From Clostridium sp. (GTDB lineage: Bacteria > Bacillota > Clostridia > Lachnospirales > Lachnospiraceae), in NCBI GenBank assembly GCA_023664385.1, contig JAMPFU010000009.1, positions 30,014 through 94,013 of the forward strand: a stretch of 64,000 nucleotides of DNA, in the 5' to 3' direction. Positions 56,391 through 64,000 of this stretch are shown in pieces. Position 1 is the first letter of the stretch, and each line of letters opens with the position of its first letter. The notes beneath the pieces are model-generated. The model was not told where the DNA came from. It did no database searches and saw only the letters and a program-made list of their open reading frames with translations. Both the position numbers and the translations under genes were made by a program.

Positions 56391-56572
56391 AAAAGGATGC
56401 CTGTGGCTGGTGTACTCAGGCTTTGTATATTTATAAATGAAAACCGTTTGAAACGTCGGCACTTAACGAGCCGTAGGCGAGTTTAGTACCGTTACGTTTC
56501 AATCCGGAGCGAAAGCGGTTTTCAAAATATAAATATACAAAGCCCGAGCAAGGCAGCCGCAGGCATCCTTTT
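56391..56572. repeat. 182-bp nested hairpin between dpaB and asnB
   Basis: Outer arms of 19 bp lie at 56391-56409 and 56554-56572 (AAAAGGATGCCTGTGGCTG against its complement with one G-T pair). Inside lie AGGCTTTGTATATTTATA...GAAAACCGTTT against its near complement, and at the centre GAAACGT...ACGTTTC. It sits between convergent genes, so it could end both transcripts, but is much larger than needed. Confidence 0.8.
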
Positions 56573-56576
56573 CAGC

Positions 56577-58421
56577 TTACACCGACAACGTATATTTCCG
56601 CATCCAGTAATCAACCTGAAGCAGATAGGCAAGCATCTGAGGTCCTGCCATTAACTGTCCGTACCAAGGCTTTCCGTACTCCTTCGGGCTGTCAATAAAT
56701 TTATTTACGGCAGGTATATTCAGGTAGCTTCTGATTGGAGAGCCTGTATCGTTAATGACTTCCCGTAATCTGTTGCATAAAAGCTCCTCGTATTTCGGGT
56801 GGTAGGTTTTTGGATAAGGATTTTTCGGTCTGTTCATTACCGCATCGGGAAGGAATTTTGCGGCGGCATGGCGGAGAAGGCTTTTTGGCGTTTTATTCTC
56901 ACATTTTATGCTCCACGGAATGTTATATACATATGACACAAGCCGATGGTCGGCAAACGGAACCCTTGCCTCAAGTCCGCTCTGCATGGAGGTTCTGTCC
57001 ATTCTGTCCAAAAGCGTCTGCATAAACCAGCGTATATTAAGATAAGTCACCTTTCTTATTTTTGCGTCAATTTCTGACTCGGACGGCAGGACGTCAATTT
57101 CGGAAACGGTATTGTTGTATGCATTTGTCACGTATTTTTCCATTTGCAGGGCAGCGGCAAATTCAGGATTTAAAAGCGACTTTCTAAAGCTTAAATCACT
57201 CATCCATGGGAAGCTGTCTGACATATACATTTCCTCCCTGTGAAACCAAGGATAACCGCCGAATACTTCGTCAGCACATTCGCCTGTGAGGGCAACCTTG
57301 TGGTTTTTTGCCACCTCACTGCAAAAGTATAAAAGCGAGGAGTCCACGTCTGCCATTGTCGGCAGGCACCTCGAATCAACGGAAGGGTACAGCAAATCTG
57401 CAAGCATTTCATATTTACAGCTTAAAATTATATGATTTGAGTTAATATATTCCTTCATAATATCCACGTATGGAGCGTCCTGTGTGGGCTGAAAGCTGTT
57501 TGCCTTAAAGTGTATGTCATTGTCCTCAAAGTCAAAGGAGTAGGTATCAAGCTGTTTTCCGCGAGGCATATTTGCGGCGCAGATTGAGCTTACAAGGGAG
57601 GAGTCAATTCCGCCTGAAAGGAAGGTACAGATTGGAACGTCAGAAATCATTTGACGTTTAATGCTGTCCTCGATTAAGAAGGTTGTTTTTTCGATTGTTT
57701 CCTCGTAGGAATCAGTGTGAGGATGGCTTTCAAGACGAAAATACAGCCGCTTCTGCACGCCGCGTTCGGAGACCGTTATATATTCTCCCGGGAGCACCTC
57801 CTTAATTCCTGCAAATACACCATGTCCGTGTGTTTTGGCAGGTCCCACGGTAAATATTTCATTGAAGCCGGTAAGATCAATGCATGGCTTTACCCGTGGA
57901 TATTCAAAAAGCGTGTCTATTCTTGAGGCAAAGACAAAGGTTCCACCTACCTGAGTATAGTAGAGCGGCTTCACGCCGAAGTGGTCCCTGAACAGATAAA
58001 GCGTCTGTTCCATCTCATCATATATGGCAGTGGCAAATATGCCGATTAATCGTGTCGCAAAAAGCGGACCCCAGTGTATAAATGCCTTGCACATTACCTC
58101 TGTATCTGACGTTGTTTCAAAGGAATAGCCATTTGCTATCAGCTCCTTTTTTAAGTCGGGATAATTATATATTTCACCATTGTGTACAATGTGATAGCTT
58201 TTTCCGTTATGCATAAGCTTCATGGGCTGGTCGCCCGTATTAAGGTCTATAATTGACAGCCTTGTGTGTGCAAAACAGCAGGAAGGCGTTATGGTGCTTC
58301 CGTCTGCGTCAGGTCCACGCTGTTTCATCGTAGCTATCATGTTAGAGAGTATATTAAAATTATTCTTTGGATTATTGCTAAAATCTATTTTTGAATTAAA
58401 ATATCCTGCAATACCGCACAT
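56577..58421 (-). CDS. asnB: asparagine synthase (glutamine-hydrolysing)
   Basis: 614 residues. The mature N-terminus MCGIAGYF begins at 58421 and supplies the Cys nucleophile of the glutaminase; the frame is open upstream to 58478 but that would bury the Cys. The glutaminase domain holds RGPDADG and IVHNGEIYNY. The synthetase domain has the ATP loop FLSGGIDSSLVSS and a late GLEARVPFADHRLV. AAGGA lies ten bases upstream on the minus strand. It converts aspartate to asparagine. Confidence 0.95.
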   Translation of the reverse strand: MCGIAGYFNSKIDFSNNPKNNFNILSNMIATMKQRGPDADGSTITPSCCFAHTRLSIIDLNTGDQPMKLMHNGKSYHIVHNGEIYNYPDLKKELIANGYSFETTSDTEVMCKAFIHWGPLFATRLIGIFATAIYDEMEQTLYLFRDHFGVKPLYYTQVGGTFVFASRIDTLFEYPRVKPCIDLTGFNEIFTVGPAKTHGHGVFAGIKEVLPGEYITVSERGVQKRLYFRLESHPHTDSYEETIEKTTFLIEDSIKRQMISDVPICTFLSGGIDSSLVSSICAANMPRGKQLDTYSFDFEDNDIHFKANSFQPTQDAPYVDIMKEYINSNHIILSCKYEMLADLLYPSVDSRCLPTMADVDSSLLYFCSEVAKNHKVALTGECADEVFGGYPWFHREEMYMSDSFPWMSDLSFRKSLLNPEFAAALQMEKYVTNAYNNTVSEIDVLPSESEIDAKIRKVTYLNIRWFMQTLLDRMDRTSMQSGLEARVPFADHRLVSYVYNIPWSIKCENKTPKSLLRHAAAKFLPDAVMNRPKNPYPKTYHPKYEELLCNRLREVINDTGSPIRSYLNIPAVNKFIDSPKEYGKPWYGQLMAGPQMLAYLLQVDYWMRKYTLSV

Positions 58422-58582
58422 AATGTTAAATATCCTTATACATGGCTTTATTGTTAATATATTCAGCTTATAACACAATTTGCTTAAACCCTGTAATTAT
58501 AATGAAGCGCGCCCATTTAATCATAATTAAACAAGTTGGACAGTATAATATAGTAAATGCTATTGGGGATATAGGGAGTAAA

Positions 58583-59773
58583 ATGAAAAGAATTATAAGC
58601 TTTTTTATTGTATTTGCGCTTGTGCTTGGTATATGTGTCGTTCAATGTCCCATAAGCCATGCCGAGGAAACGGGAAATAGTGATGTTGCAATTGAATCCC
58701 GTTCTGCAATTTTAATTGAGGCACATTCAGGGCAGGTCATATATGAAAAAAATGCAGACGAAAAATTACGTCCTGCCTCCGTCACAAAAATAATGACACT
58801 CCTGCTTATTTTCGAGGAGCTTGAAAAGGGAACTATCACATACGATGACATTGTAACCGTGTCGGCACATGCCGCTTCCATGGGTGGCTCGCAATGTTTT
58901 TTTGAGGAGGGAGAGCAGCAGACGGTAAGGGATATGATAAAATGCATAGAGGTTGCCTCGGGAAATGACGCCGCAACAGCAATGGCAGAGCATATATCGG
59001 GCAGCGAGGAGGCATTTGTAAACCTTATGAACCAGCGAGCAGCAGAGCTTGGCATGGTAAATACCCATTTTGAAAATGCCTGCGGGCTTGAGGCAGAGGG
59101 GCATGTGACAAGTGCAAGGGATATTGCGCTCATGTCGAGGGAGCTTATATGCAATCATCCTGATATATACGAGTTTTCAACCATATGGATGGACTACATT
59201 ATACATAGAACAAGAAGGGGAGAAAGCAGATTTGATTTGGCAAACACAAACAAATTTTTAAAAAGCTATACGGGAGCTACAGGCTTAAAAACAGGCTATA
59301 CGTCGCAGGCAAAGTACTGTATGTCGGCAACGGCAAACAGGAACGGAATAGAGCTGATTGCGGTTATCATGGGAGCTGATACAAAGGAAATAAGAAACAA
59401 GGAGGCAGGAAAGCTCCTTGATTACGGCTTTGCCAAATGCAGCATTTACAGTGATGCTGAGGGAATCCCTGCCGATACTGTTTTTCCCGTAAAATTTGGG
59501 GAAAGCAAGCAGATAACCCCGAAGCCCCTTGAGAATTTTCAGCTTGTTATCGTTGACGCATCGCCTGAGCAGGTGGAGAAAAGGGTTATCCCCGCAGAGA
59601 ATTTAAGCGCTCCCATATTGGAGGGAGATACGATAGGAATGATACAGTACATGGTCGATGGAAAGGTTATATCCGAGGTTTTCATATATGCAGATGAGGA
59701 TGTTGATAAAAGTACATATAAAAATTACTTTAAAAAATTATGCAGAAAGTTGTTTCTTTTATCGCCGATATAA
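58583..59773 (+). CDS. D-alanyl-D-alanine carboxypeptidase (second DacF/PBP5-type gene)
   Basis: 396 residues from ATG 58583 after AGGGAG; the frame upstream to 58442 crosses the divergent asnB start and is not coding. There is a signal peptide (MKRIISFFIVFALVLGICVV, cut near SHA-EE). SxxK is in PASVTKIM, SxN in ASGNDAATA and KTG in LKTGYTSQAKYC, with a C-terminal beta domain. It is only a family relative of the gene at 53749, not a recent copy, since their N- and C-termini differ. Confidence 0.93.
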   Translation: MKRIISFFIVFALVLGICVVQCPISHAEETGNSDVAIESRSAILIEAHSGQVIYEKNADEKLRPASVTKIMTLLLIFEELEKGTITYDDIVTVSAHAASMGGSQCFFEEGEQQTVRDMIKCIEVASGNDAATAMAEHISGSEEAFVNLMNQRAAELGMVNTHFENACGLEAEGHVTSARDIALMSRELICNHPDIYEFSTIWMDYIIHRTRRGESRFDLANTNKFLKSYTGATGLKTGYTSQAKYCMSATANRNGIELIAVIMGADTKEIRNKEAGKLLDYGFAKCSIYSDAEGIPADTVFPVKFGESKQITPKPLENFQLVIVDASPEQVEKRVIPAENLSAPILEGDTIGMIQYMVDGKVISEVFIYADEDVDKSTYKNYFKKLCRKLFLLSPI

Positions 59774-59789
59774 GTTATATTAATAGTCG

Positions 59790-59828
59790 TGAACAAAGCT
59801 GCCGCATAGAACCGGCACATTTTGTTCA
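59790..59828 (+). terminator. terminator-like hairpin before prfC
   Basis: TGAACAAA...GCCG and CGGC...TTTTGTTCA pair with a small internal loop. T residues lie inside the right arm rather than after it. Probable end of the carboxypeptidase transcript. Confidence 0.5.
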
Positions 59829-59877
59829 TCATTTATTATAGTAACTTAGGAATAACAAAGGAAAGAGTATAAACAGC

Positions 59878-61473
59878 ATGGACGAAAAATTAAAAAATGA
59901 AATAGAAAAAAGAAGAACATTTGCAATCATTTCACACCCTGACGCAGGCAAGACGACGCTTACCGAGAAATTCCTTTTATATGGAGGCGCAATCAACACG
60001 GCAGGCTCCGTAAAGGGAAAGGCAAACGCAAAGTATGCCGTATCTGACTGGATGCAGATAGAAAAGGAGAGGGGAATATCCGTAACCTCCTCCGTACTAC
60101 AGTTTAATTATGACGGCTGCTGTATCAATATACTTGATACGCCGGGACATCAGGACTTTTCCGAGGACACTTACAGGACGCTTATGGCTGCCGATTCCGC
60201 AGTCATGGTAATAGATGCCTCCAAGGGTGTTGAGGCGCAGACCATTAAGCTTTTCAAGGTCTGCGTTATGAGGCATATTCCGATATTTACGTTTATCAAC
60301 AAAATGGATTTGGAGGCAAGGGATTCCTTTGAGCTTCTCGATGAGATAGAAAATGTGCTTGGAATCAGAACCTGCCCGATTAATTGGCCTATCGGCTCAG
60401 GAAAAAGATTTAAGGGCGTATATGACAGAGCTACAAAAAAGGTCTCCATGTTTCAGGCTGTCTCCGTCGGAGGAGCAAAGAGTGCGGCGGAGACAGATTA
60501 TGAGATTACGGATGATGGGCTGAAAAATGAGGTTGGAGATGAGCTTTATGAGAAGCTTTTAGATGAGATAGAGCTGCTTGACGGTGCAAGCGACGAATTT
60601 AATCAGGCGCTTGTTGATAAGGGAGAGCTTTCGCCTGTATTTTTCGGGTCGGCGCTTACAACCTTCGGCGTAGAAACCTTCCTGACCCATTTCCTTAGCA
60701 TGACCCAGTCGCCCCTCCCAAGACTATCGGATCAGGGGCTTGTAGAACCTGTTTCAGATACATTTTCAGGCTTTATTTTTAAGATACAGGCGAATATGAA
60801 CAAGGCGCACCATGACAGAATCGCCTTTATGAGAATTTGCTCGGGAAAATTTGAGGCTGACAAGGAGGTTTTCCATGTACAGGGCGGCAGGAAAATGAGG
60901 CTGTCACAGCCGCAGCAGATTATGGCGCAGGACAGGAAGGTTATAGATGAGGCATATGCGGGAGATGTAATCGGAGTGTTTGACCCCGGCATATTTTCAA
61001 TCGGAGACACACTCTGTACGCCTGGAAATAAGTTTGTATATGAGGGGATTCCTACATTTGCCCCTGAGCATTTTTGCAGGCTTGTACACTTGGATTCCAT
61101 GAAAAGAAAACAGTTTATGAAGGGTGTGACACAGATTGCACAGGAGGGAGCAATCCAGATGTTTCAGGACTACACCCTTGGAATGTCGGAGATAATCGTG
61201 GGCGTTGTGGGAACGCTTCAGTTTGACGTGCTGAAATACAGACTTGAAAATGAATACGGCTGCGACATAAGGCTTGAGCCACTGCCATACAATTATATCA
61301 GATGGGTGAAGGACAGGACGACGGACCTTAATAAAATCAGCCGTATCAGTGATTGCAAGCGTGTAAAGGATATGCGTGATAACCCGCTTTTGCTTTTTGC
61401 AAATGAATGGTCCATAAGGCTTCTGCTGGAGCACAATGAGGGACTTGAGCTTGAAGAATTTGGCAGAAATTAA
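59878..61473 (+). CDS. prfC: peptide chain release factor 3
   Basis: GTPase that recycles RF1/RF2. 531 residues; G1 ISHPDAGKTTLTE, ERGISVTSS switch I, G3 LDTPGHQDFSEDTYRTL, G4 FINKMDLEARD, and the RF3-specific middle (MNKAHHDRIAFMRICSGKFE) and C-terminal domains. ATG 59878 lies 11 bases after AAAGGAAAGAG. It ends convergently with the polymerase gene, overlapping by four bases. Confidence 0.96.
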   Translation: MDEKLKNEIEKRRTFAIISHPDAGKTTLTEKFLLYGGAINTAGSVKGKANAKYAVSDWMQIEKERGISVTSSVLQFNYDGCCINILDTPGHQDFSEDTYRTLMAADSAVMVIDASKGVEAQTIKLFKVCVMRHIPIFTFINKMDLEARDSFELLDEIENVLGIRTCPINWPIGSGKRFKGVYDRATKKVSMFQAVSVGGAKSAAETDYEITDDGLKNEVGDELYEKLLDEIELLDGASDEFNQALVDKGELSPVFFGSALTTFGVETFLTHFLSMTQSPLPRLSDQGLVEPVSDTFSGFIFKIQANMNKAHHDRIAFMRICSGKFEADKEVFHVQGGRKMRLSQPQQIMAQDRKVIDEAYAGDVIGVFDPGIFSIGDTLCTPGNKFVYEGIPTFAPEHFCRLVHLDSMKRKQFMKGVTQIAQEGAIQMFQDYTLGMSEIIVGVVGTLQFDVLKYRLENEYGCDIRLEPLPYNYIRWVKDRTTDLNKISRISDCKRVKDMRDNPLLLFANEWSIRLLLEHNEGLELEEFGRN

Positions 61474-62735
61474 ACACCGCTTTTATGTCCTCCAATTTGT
61501 TTATTTCTATCAAGTGTTGTGGCGGCGTCCTGAAGGCTTATGCCTTTTAGGATGGCGCCTTTTCCAAATTTTTTCTTGATGGAAAGCGCAGCCTCCTGCA
61601 GCTTTCTGTTTCTTTCAAGTTCCTCCGCGTTGGAAAAAATGCTGTACTGTACATTTTCCTCAGGCATAAGATGATTGCAGCTTAAATTTATCCTGCGGAT
61701 AGGGTAGTCAGGGTCAACTATTTCATCATAAAGGGCAACTACGGCAGGTATGATTACGGAATCCGCATTTGCCGCCATGTCCAAGGAGACAGTTTTGTTT
61801 ACGGATTTGTCCCTGTATCTGTAGGTGTAACCGATATGCAGCGTAATAGAGCTTGTTAAAAGATGGGCGTCCACAAGGTCAAGGCACATAAGGTCAACCA
61901 TCTCTTTAACGATAATGCGTGCCTCGTCAACAGTATAATCCCGCATAAGCACCTGCCCGCTTGTAATACTTTTACTGCCTGAGTGGTAATTTTTAATATC
62001 TGAGATTGTAACAAATTCCCTTCCCCATGCATGGTCTATGAGAAGCTCCGCATCAATGCCGAAAAGATGATAAAGAAAATCCTCATCGCTGTTTGCAATA
62101 TCCTTCATTGTGTGTATGCCATATTTTTCAAGCTTTTTTGCAGTACCTGCACCGATACGCCAAAAATCCGTAAGGGGCGTGTGCTCCCAAAGCTGCTCTT
62201 TATAAAGGTTTTCATCTAATACGCCTATAAAATCAGCAGAGTGCTTTGCCGTAATGTCAAGGGCAATCTTGGCAAGATACATATTTGTGCCTATTCCACA
62301 TGTGGCACGTATTCCAAGCTCATTTGCTATATCATTCATGATTTTTACCGCAAGCTCCTTTGGTTCAAGCTGATAAAGCGTAAGGTAAGTCGTCACGTCA
62401 AGAAATGCCTCGTCAATGGAGTACACATGGATATCGTTTTTTGAAATATATTTCAGGTATATGGCATAAACCTCTGCGGCATAGTCAATATAAAGCTGCA
62501 TTCTCGGAGTGGCTTTTATATATTGGATATTAGGCGGAATTTCAAAAACACGGCATCTGTTTTTAATGCCGAGGGCTTTCATGGCAGGGGATATGGCAAG
62601 GCATATGGTCCCCTCCTTACGCTCAGGGTCAGCCACCACAAGATTTGTCGTCATGGGGTCAAGCCCGCGCATGACGCACTCTACGGAGGCATAAAAGGAT
62701 TTTAGGTCTATGCATAAAAAAATGTGTCCGTTCAT
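61470..62735 (-). CDS. Y-family DNA polymerase (UmuC/DinB-like)
   Basis: 421 residues. Metal-binding Asp in CIDLKSFYASVECVMRG, with VADPERKEG next, and the SIDEAFLDVT motif in the palm; a helix-hairpin-helix thumb (FWRIGAGTAKKLEKYG) and a little-finger domain follow. It bypasses DNA lesions at some cost in fidelity. The family fits the Gram-positive YqjW/UvrX-like UmuC group, commonly paired with YolD, which lies just upstream. A fold-back element separates the two. It overlaps the prfC stop. Confidence 0.93.
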   Translation of the reverse strand: MNGHIFLCIDLKSFYASVECVMRGLDPMTTNLVVADPERKEGTICLAISPAMKALGIKNRCRVFEIPPNIQYIKATPRMQLYIDYAAEVYAIYLKYISKNDIHVYSIDEAFLDVTTYLTLYQLEPKELAVKIMNDIANELGIRATCGIGTNMYLAKIALDITAKHSADFIGVLDENLYKEQLWEHTPLTDFWRIGAGTAKKLEKYGIHTMKDIANSDEDFLYHLFGIDAELLIDHAWGREFVTISDIKNYHSGSKSITSGQVLMRDYTVDEARIIVKEMVDLMCLDLVDAHLLTSSITLHIGYTYRYRDKSVNKTVSLDMAANADSVIIPAVVALYDEIVDPDYPIRRINLSCNHLMPEENVQYSIFSNAEELERNRKLQEAALSIKKKFGKGAILKGISLQDAATTLDRNKQIGGHKSGV

Positions 62736-62766
62736 TCGTTTGCTCCTTGCTCAGATAAACTGCATA

Positions 62767-62917
62767 TAGGTAATTGCGAAACTAACATTTTATTAATATA
62801 CGTTGTCGAAAATATACAACTTCAACTCAGGGCACGCTTGCGCTTAACGCCCTGCCTATGAACTTGTATATTTTCTCCAACTTACGTTATTATAAAGCTT
62901 AGTTTCGCAATTACCTA
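62767..62917 (+). repeat. fold-back element, copy 3
   Basis: 151 bp with perfect 19-bp terminal inverted repeats TAGGTAATTGCGAAACTAA. The halves are imperfect reverse complements throughout. Same orientation as copy 2, inverse of copy 1. It lies between the YolD and polymerase genes. Confidence 0.92.
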
Positions 62918-62927
62918 ATAAGCGCAT

Positions 62928-63269
62928 TTATGGTAATCGTTCGATGTCTATAGTTAATATATCTGTAAAATTAATTTTTGTATCAACAACGGTAAGCGTT
63001 TTAGCCTCATTGTCAATTTTTGCAGCCATGCCGCAGATTTTTACATATTCTTCCTCGTGGTAATAGACAACTGTTATCATGCTGCCTATTTTTATGGATT
63101 TCAGCTTGTAGTCCAACAGCTCTGCCATGTCGTCAGTAAGCTCCTGCTTTGGAACGGTAATATGCTCCTTTTTTGCAAGTGCTTCGTGATAGCCCTTTAC
63201 GGCGGCAAAGGGCATAAATTGCTTGGCTCTTTCACTGATTGGCATTTTTGTTCGTGGTTTTTTCGGCAT
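62928..63269 (-). CDS. YolD-like protein
   Basis: 113 residues. ERAKQFMPFAAVKGYHEAL and VYYHEEEYVKICGMAAKID match the YolD-like family, which in Firmicutes accompanies UmuC/UvrX-type polymerases, apparently as their regulator or partner. AGGAGG lies nine bases before the start on the minus strand. The polymerase gene follows on the same strand after a fold-back element, so they are probably one damage-response unit. Confidence 0.88.
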   Translation of the reverse strand: MPKKPRTKMPISERAKQFMPFAAVKGYHEALAKKEHITVPKQELTDDMAELLDYKLKSIKIGSMITVVYYHEEEYVKICGMAAKIDNEAKTLTVVDTKINFTDILTIDIERLP

Positions 63270-63311
63270 GGCGGCAAACCTCCTGAAAATAATGGAGTGT
63301 ATTTATAAAAT

Positions 63312-63348
63312 TATTATACAATTTTAAAGGCATGATACACAAGTGTAT
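63312..63348 (-). promoter_or_regulatory. yolD promoter region with a palindrome
   Basis: On the minus strand a TATAAT box lies at 63312-63317. The palindrome ATACAC-AA-GTGTAT (63335-63348) covers the expected -35 position. It does not match the clostridial or Bacillus LexA consensus as remembered. Operator role is inferred. Confidence 0.4.
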
Positions 63349-63467
63349 TGTAATGGTGGTTAGGAAAAAGTGTGCAATGGTTAAAGGAAAATGTGGTAGC
63401 AGGACGTGTTTGGGTTGTGTCAAGTTTTTCTATGAAAAATTGATTCATAGGTATTTACAAAAATATA

Positions 63468-63496
63468 TTGCATTATATACGCTTTTGTGCTATCAT
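63468..63496 (+). promoter_or_regulatory. promoter ahead of the repeat array
   Basis: TTGCAT, 17 bases, TATCAT. Transcription from it would run through the 17-bp array to the gene at 63889, giving a leader of about 390 nt. An inverted repeat CTATGAA-N7-TTCATAG lies upstream at 63431-63451. Confidence 0.45.
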
Positions 63497-63665
63497 TTCT
63501 TTAAAGCATAAATCTTTCAATTCTGTTTTGGGGCGTAAGCCTCATCAAAAAATCAGAAAAATTCGGAACTTCGATGCTTTGAGTTCATTACATTACAATT
63601 TAAGCAGAGGGGTTGTCCGTTTTTAGAAGGATAAGGTATGCAGATGTTTTACTGGGGCTTTTTGT

Positions 63666-63850
63666 GGTACGAGCAAAATTTCGGTATGAGCAGGATTTCA
63701 GTGCGAATGAATTTGTTGTACAGACGAAATTTGGTGCAAGTGAAATTCTAGCATGAACGGAATTTTGATACAAGAATAATTCCAGTACGGATGAAATTCC
63801 AATACAAACGGAATTTTACTACAAGAATAACTCTAGTAAGACAGATTTGG
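63666..63850 (+). repeat. degenerate 17-bp tandem repeat array
   Basis: About 11 consecutive units of 16-18 bp with approximate consensus GTACRARTGAAATTCCA (R = A or G). Boundaries fall near 63683, 63701, 63718, 63734, 63751, 63768, 63785, 63802, 63819 and 63836. No ORF runs through it. The units resemble the 20-bp units at 48123-48222. Confidence 0.75.
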
Positions 63851-63888
63851 ATAACCTCCTGCGGCACTTAGTTAAAGGAGAAAACCAA

Positions 63889-64000
63889 ATGAAAAATAAT
63901 GTGAAATCGGAACAAGACATGAAGCAAAAGCTGCTTACATGGGAGCAGTGGCAGGAGCTTACAGGCATACAGGCTGTGATATGGGAATACAGAGATACCG
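63889..64000 (+). CDS. start of an unidentified gene (cut by window edge)
   Basis: AAAGGAG at 63874-63880 precedes ATG 63889. The visible 37 residues (MKNNVKSEQDMKQKLLTWEQ, then WQELTGIQAVIWEYRDT) are hydrophilic and open to the window end. No family can be named from this fragment. Confidence 0.5.
   Translation, partial: MKNNVKSEQDMKQKLLTWEQWQELTGIQAVIWEYRDT

Overview
The window reads as a chromosomal segment of a low-to-moderate GC, spore-forming Clostridia bacterium, most likely Lachnospiraceae. The basis is the Firmicutes-type HrcA/CIRCE heat-shock operon, a one-chain glycyl-tRNA synthetase, strong AGGAGG ribosome sites with frequent TTG starts, dipicolinate synthase genes (spores), YolD next to a Y-family polymerase, and zinc-ribbon membrane proteins typical of the group. 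The genus cannot be fixed from sequence alone. No tRNA, rRNA, CRISPR array, transposase or integrase gene was seen.

Layout. 0-6 kb: the end of an acyl-ACP thioesterase, a decayed SbcD-like nuclease, an M16C peptidase, era, recO, and a RelE/HigB-type toxin-antitoxin pair whose promoter spacer is a perfect palindrome. 6-16 kb: glyS; a 246-bp mosaic of copies of neighbouring sequences; a two-gene ABC exporter; a minus-strand VOC gene; then a second ABC locus (secreted Cys-rich protein, two permeases of which one is frameshifted, ATPase, XRE regulator). 16-22 kb: hrcA-grpE-dnaK-dnaJ-prmA behind a perfect CIRCE. 22-26 kb: accessory region with a Phd/YefM antitoxin and its broken toxin, an unassigned three-gene cassette with a small P-loop protein, a decayed gene, and a zinc-ribbon/tail-repeat protein. 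26-28 kb: TauE/SafE permease and LysR regulator on the minus strand.

28-40 kb is an amino-acid supercluster on one strand: leuC, leuD, (zinc-ribbon membrane protein), leuB, (lipoprotein), ilvD, ilvB, serC, serA, asd. Together these serve leucine, valine/isoleucine, serine and aspartate-family synthesis. 40-48 kb: membrane protein, small nucleotide-binding kinase, DUF1015 protein, glycogen branching enzyme, a VOC protein, a JAMM-like protein with a small acidic partner between two copies of a 43-bp promoter, a GNAT and MscS. 48-52 kb: cysK and a metal-homeostasis block (His-rich CobW GTPase, CobW-like fusion, Fur-family regulator). 52-60 kb: HtrA protease, two D,D-carboxypeptidases, dipicolinate synthase A and B, asparagine synthetase. 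60-64 kb: prfC, Y-family polymerase, YolD, a 17-bp degenerate repeat array and the start of another gene.

Repeats are the most unusual aspect: a 151-bp fold-back element in three copies, a two-hairpin element in two copies, a 182-bp nested hairpin, degenerate 20-bp and 17-bp arrays of similar unit sequence, a 15-bp array abutting leuB, and low-complexity insertions inside two housekeeping proteins (Era and PrmA).
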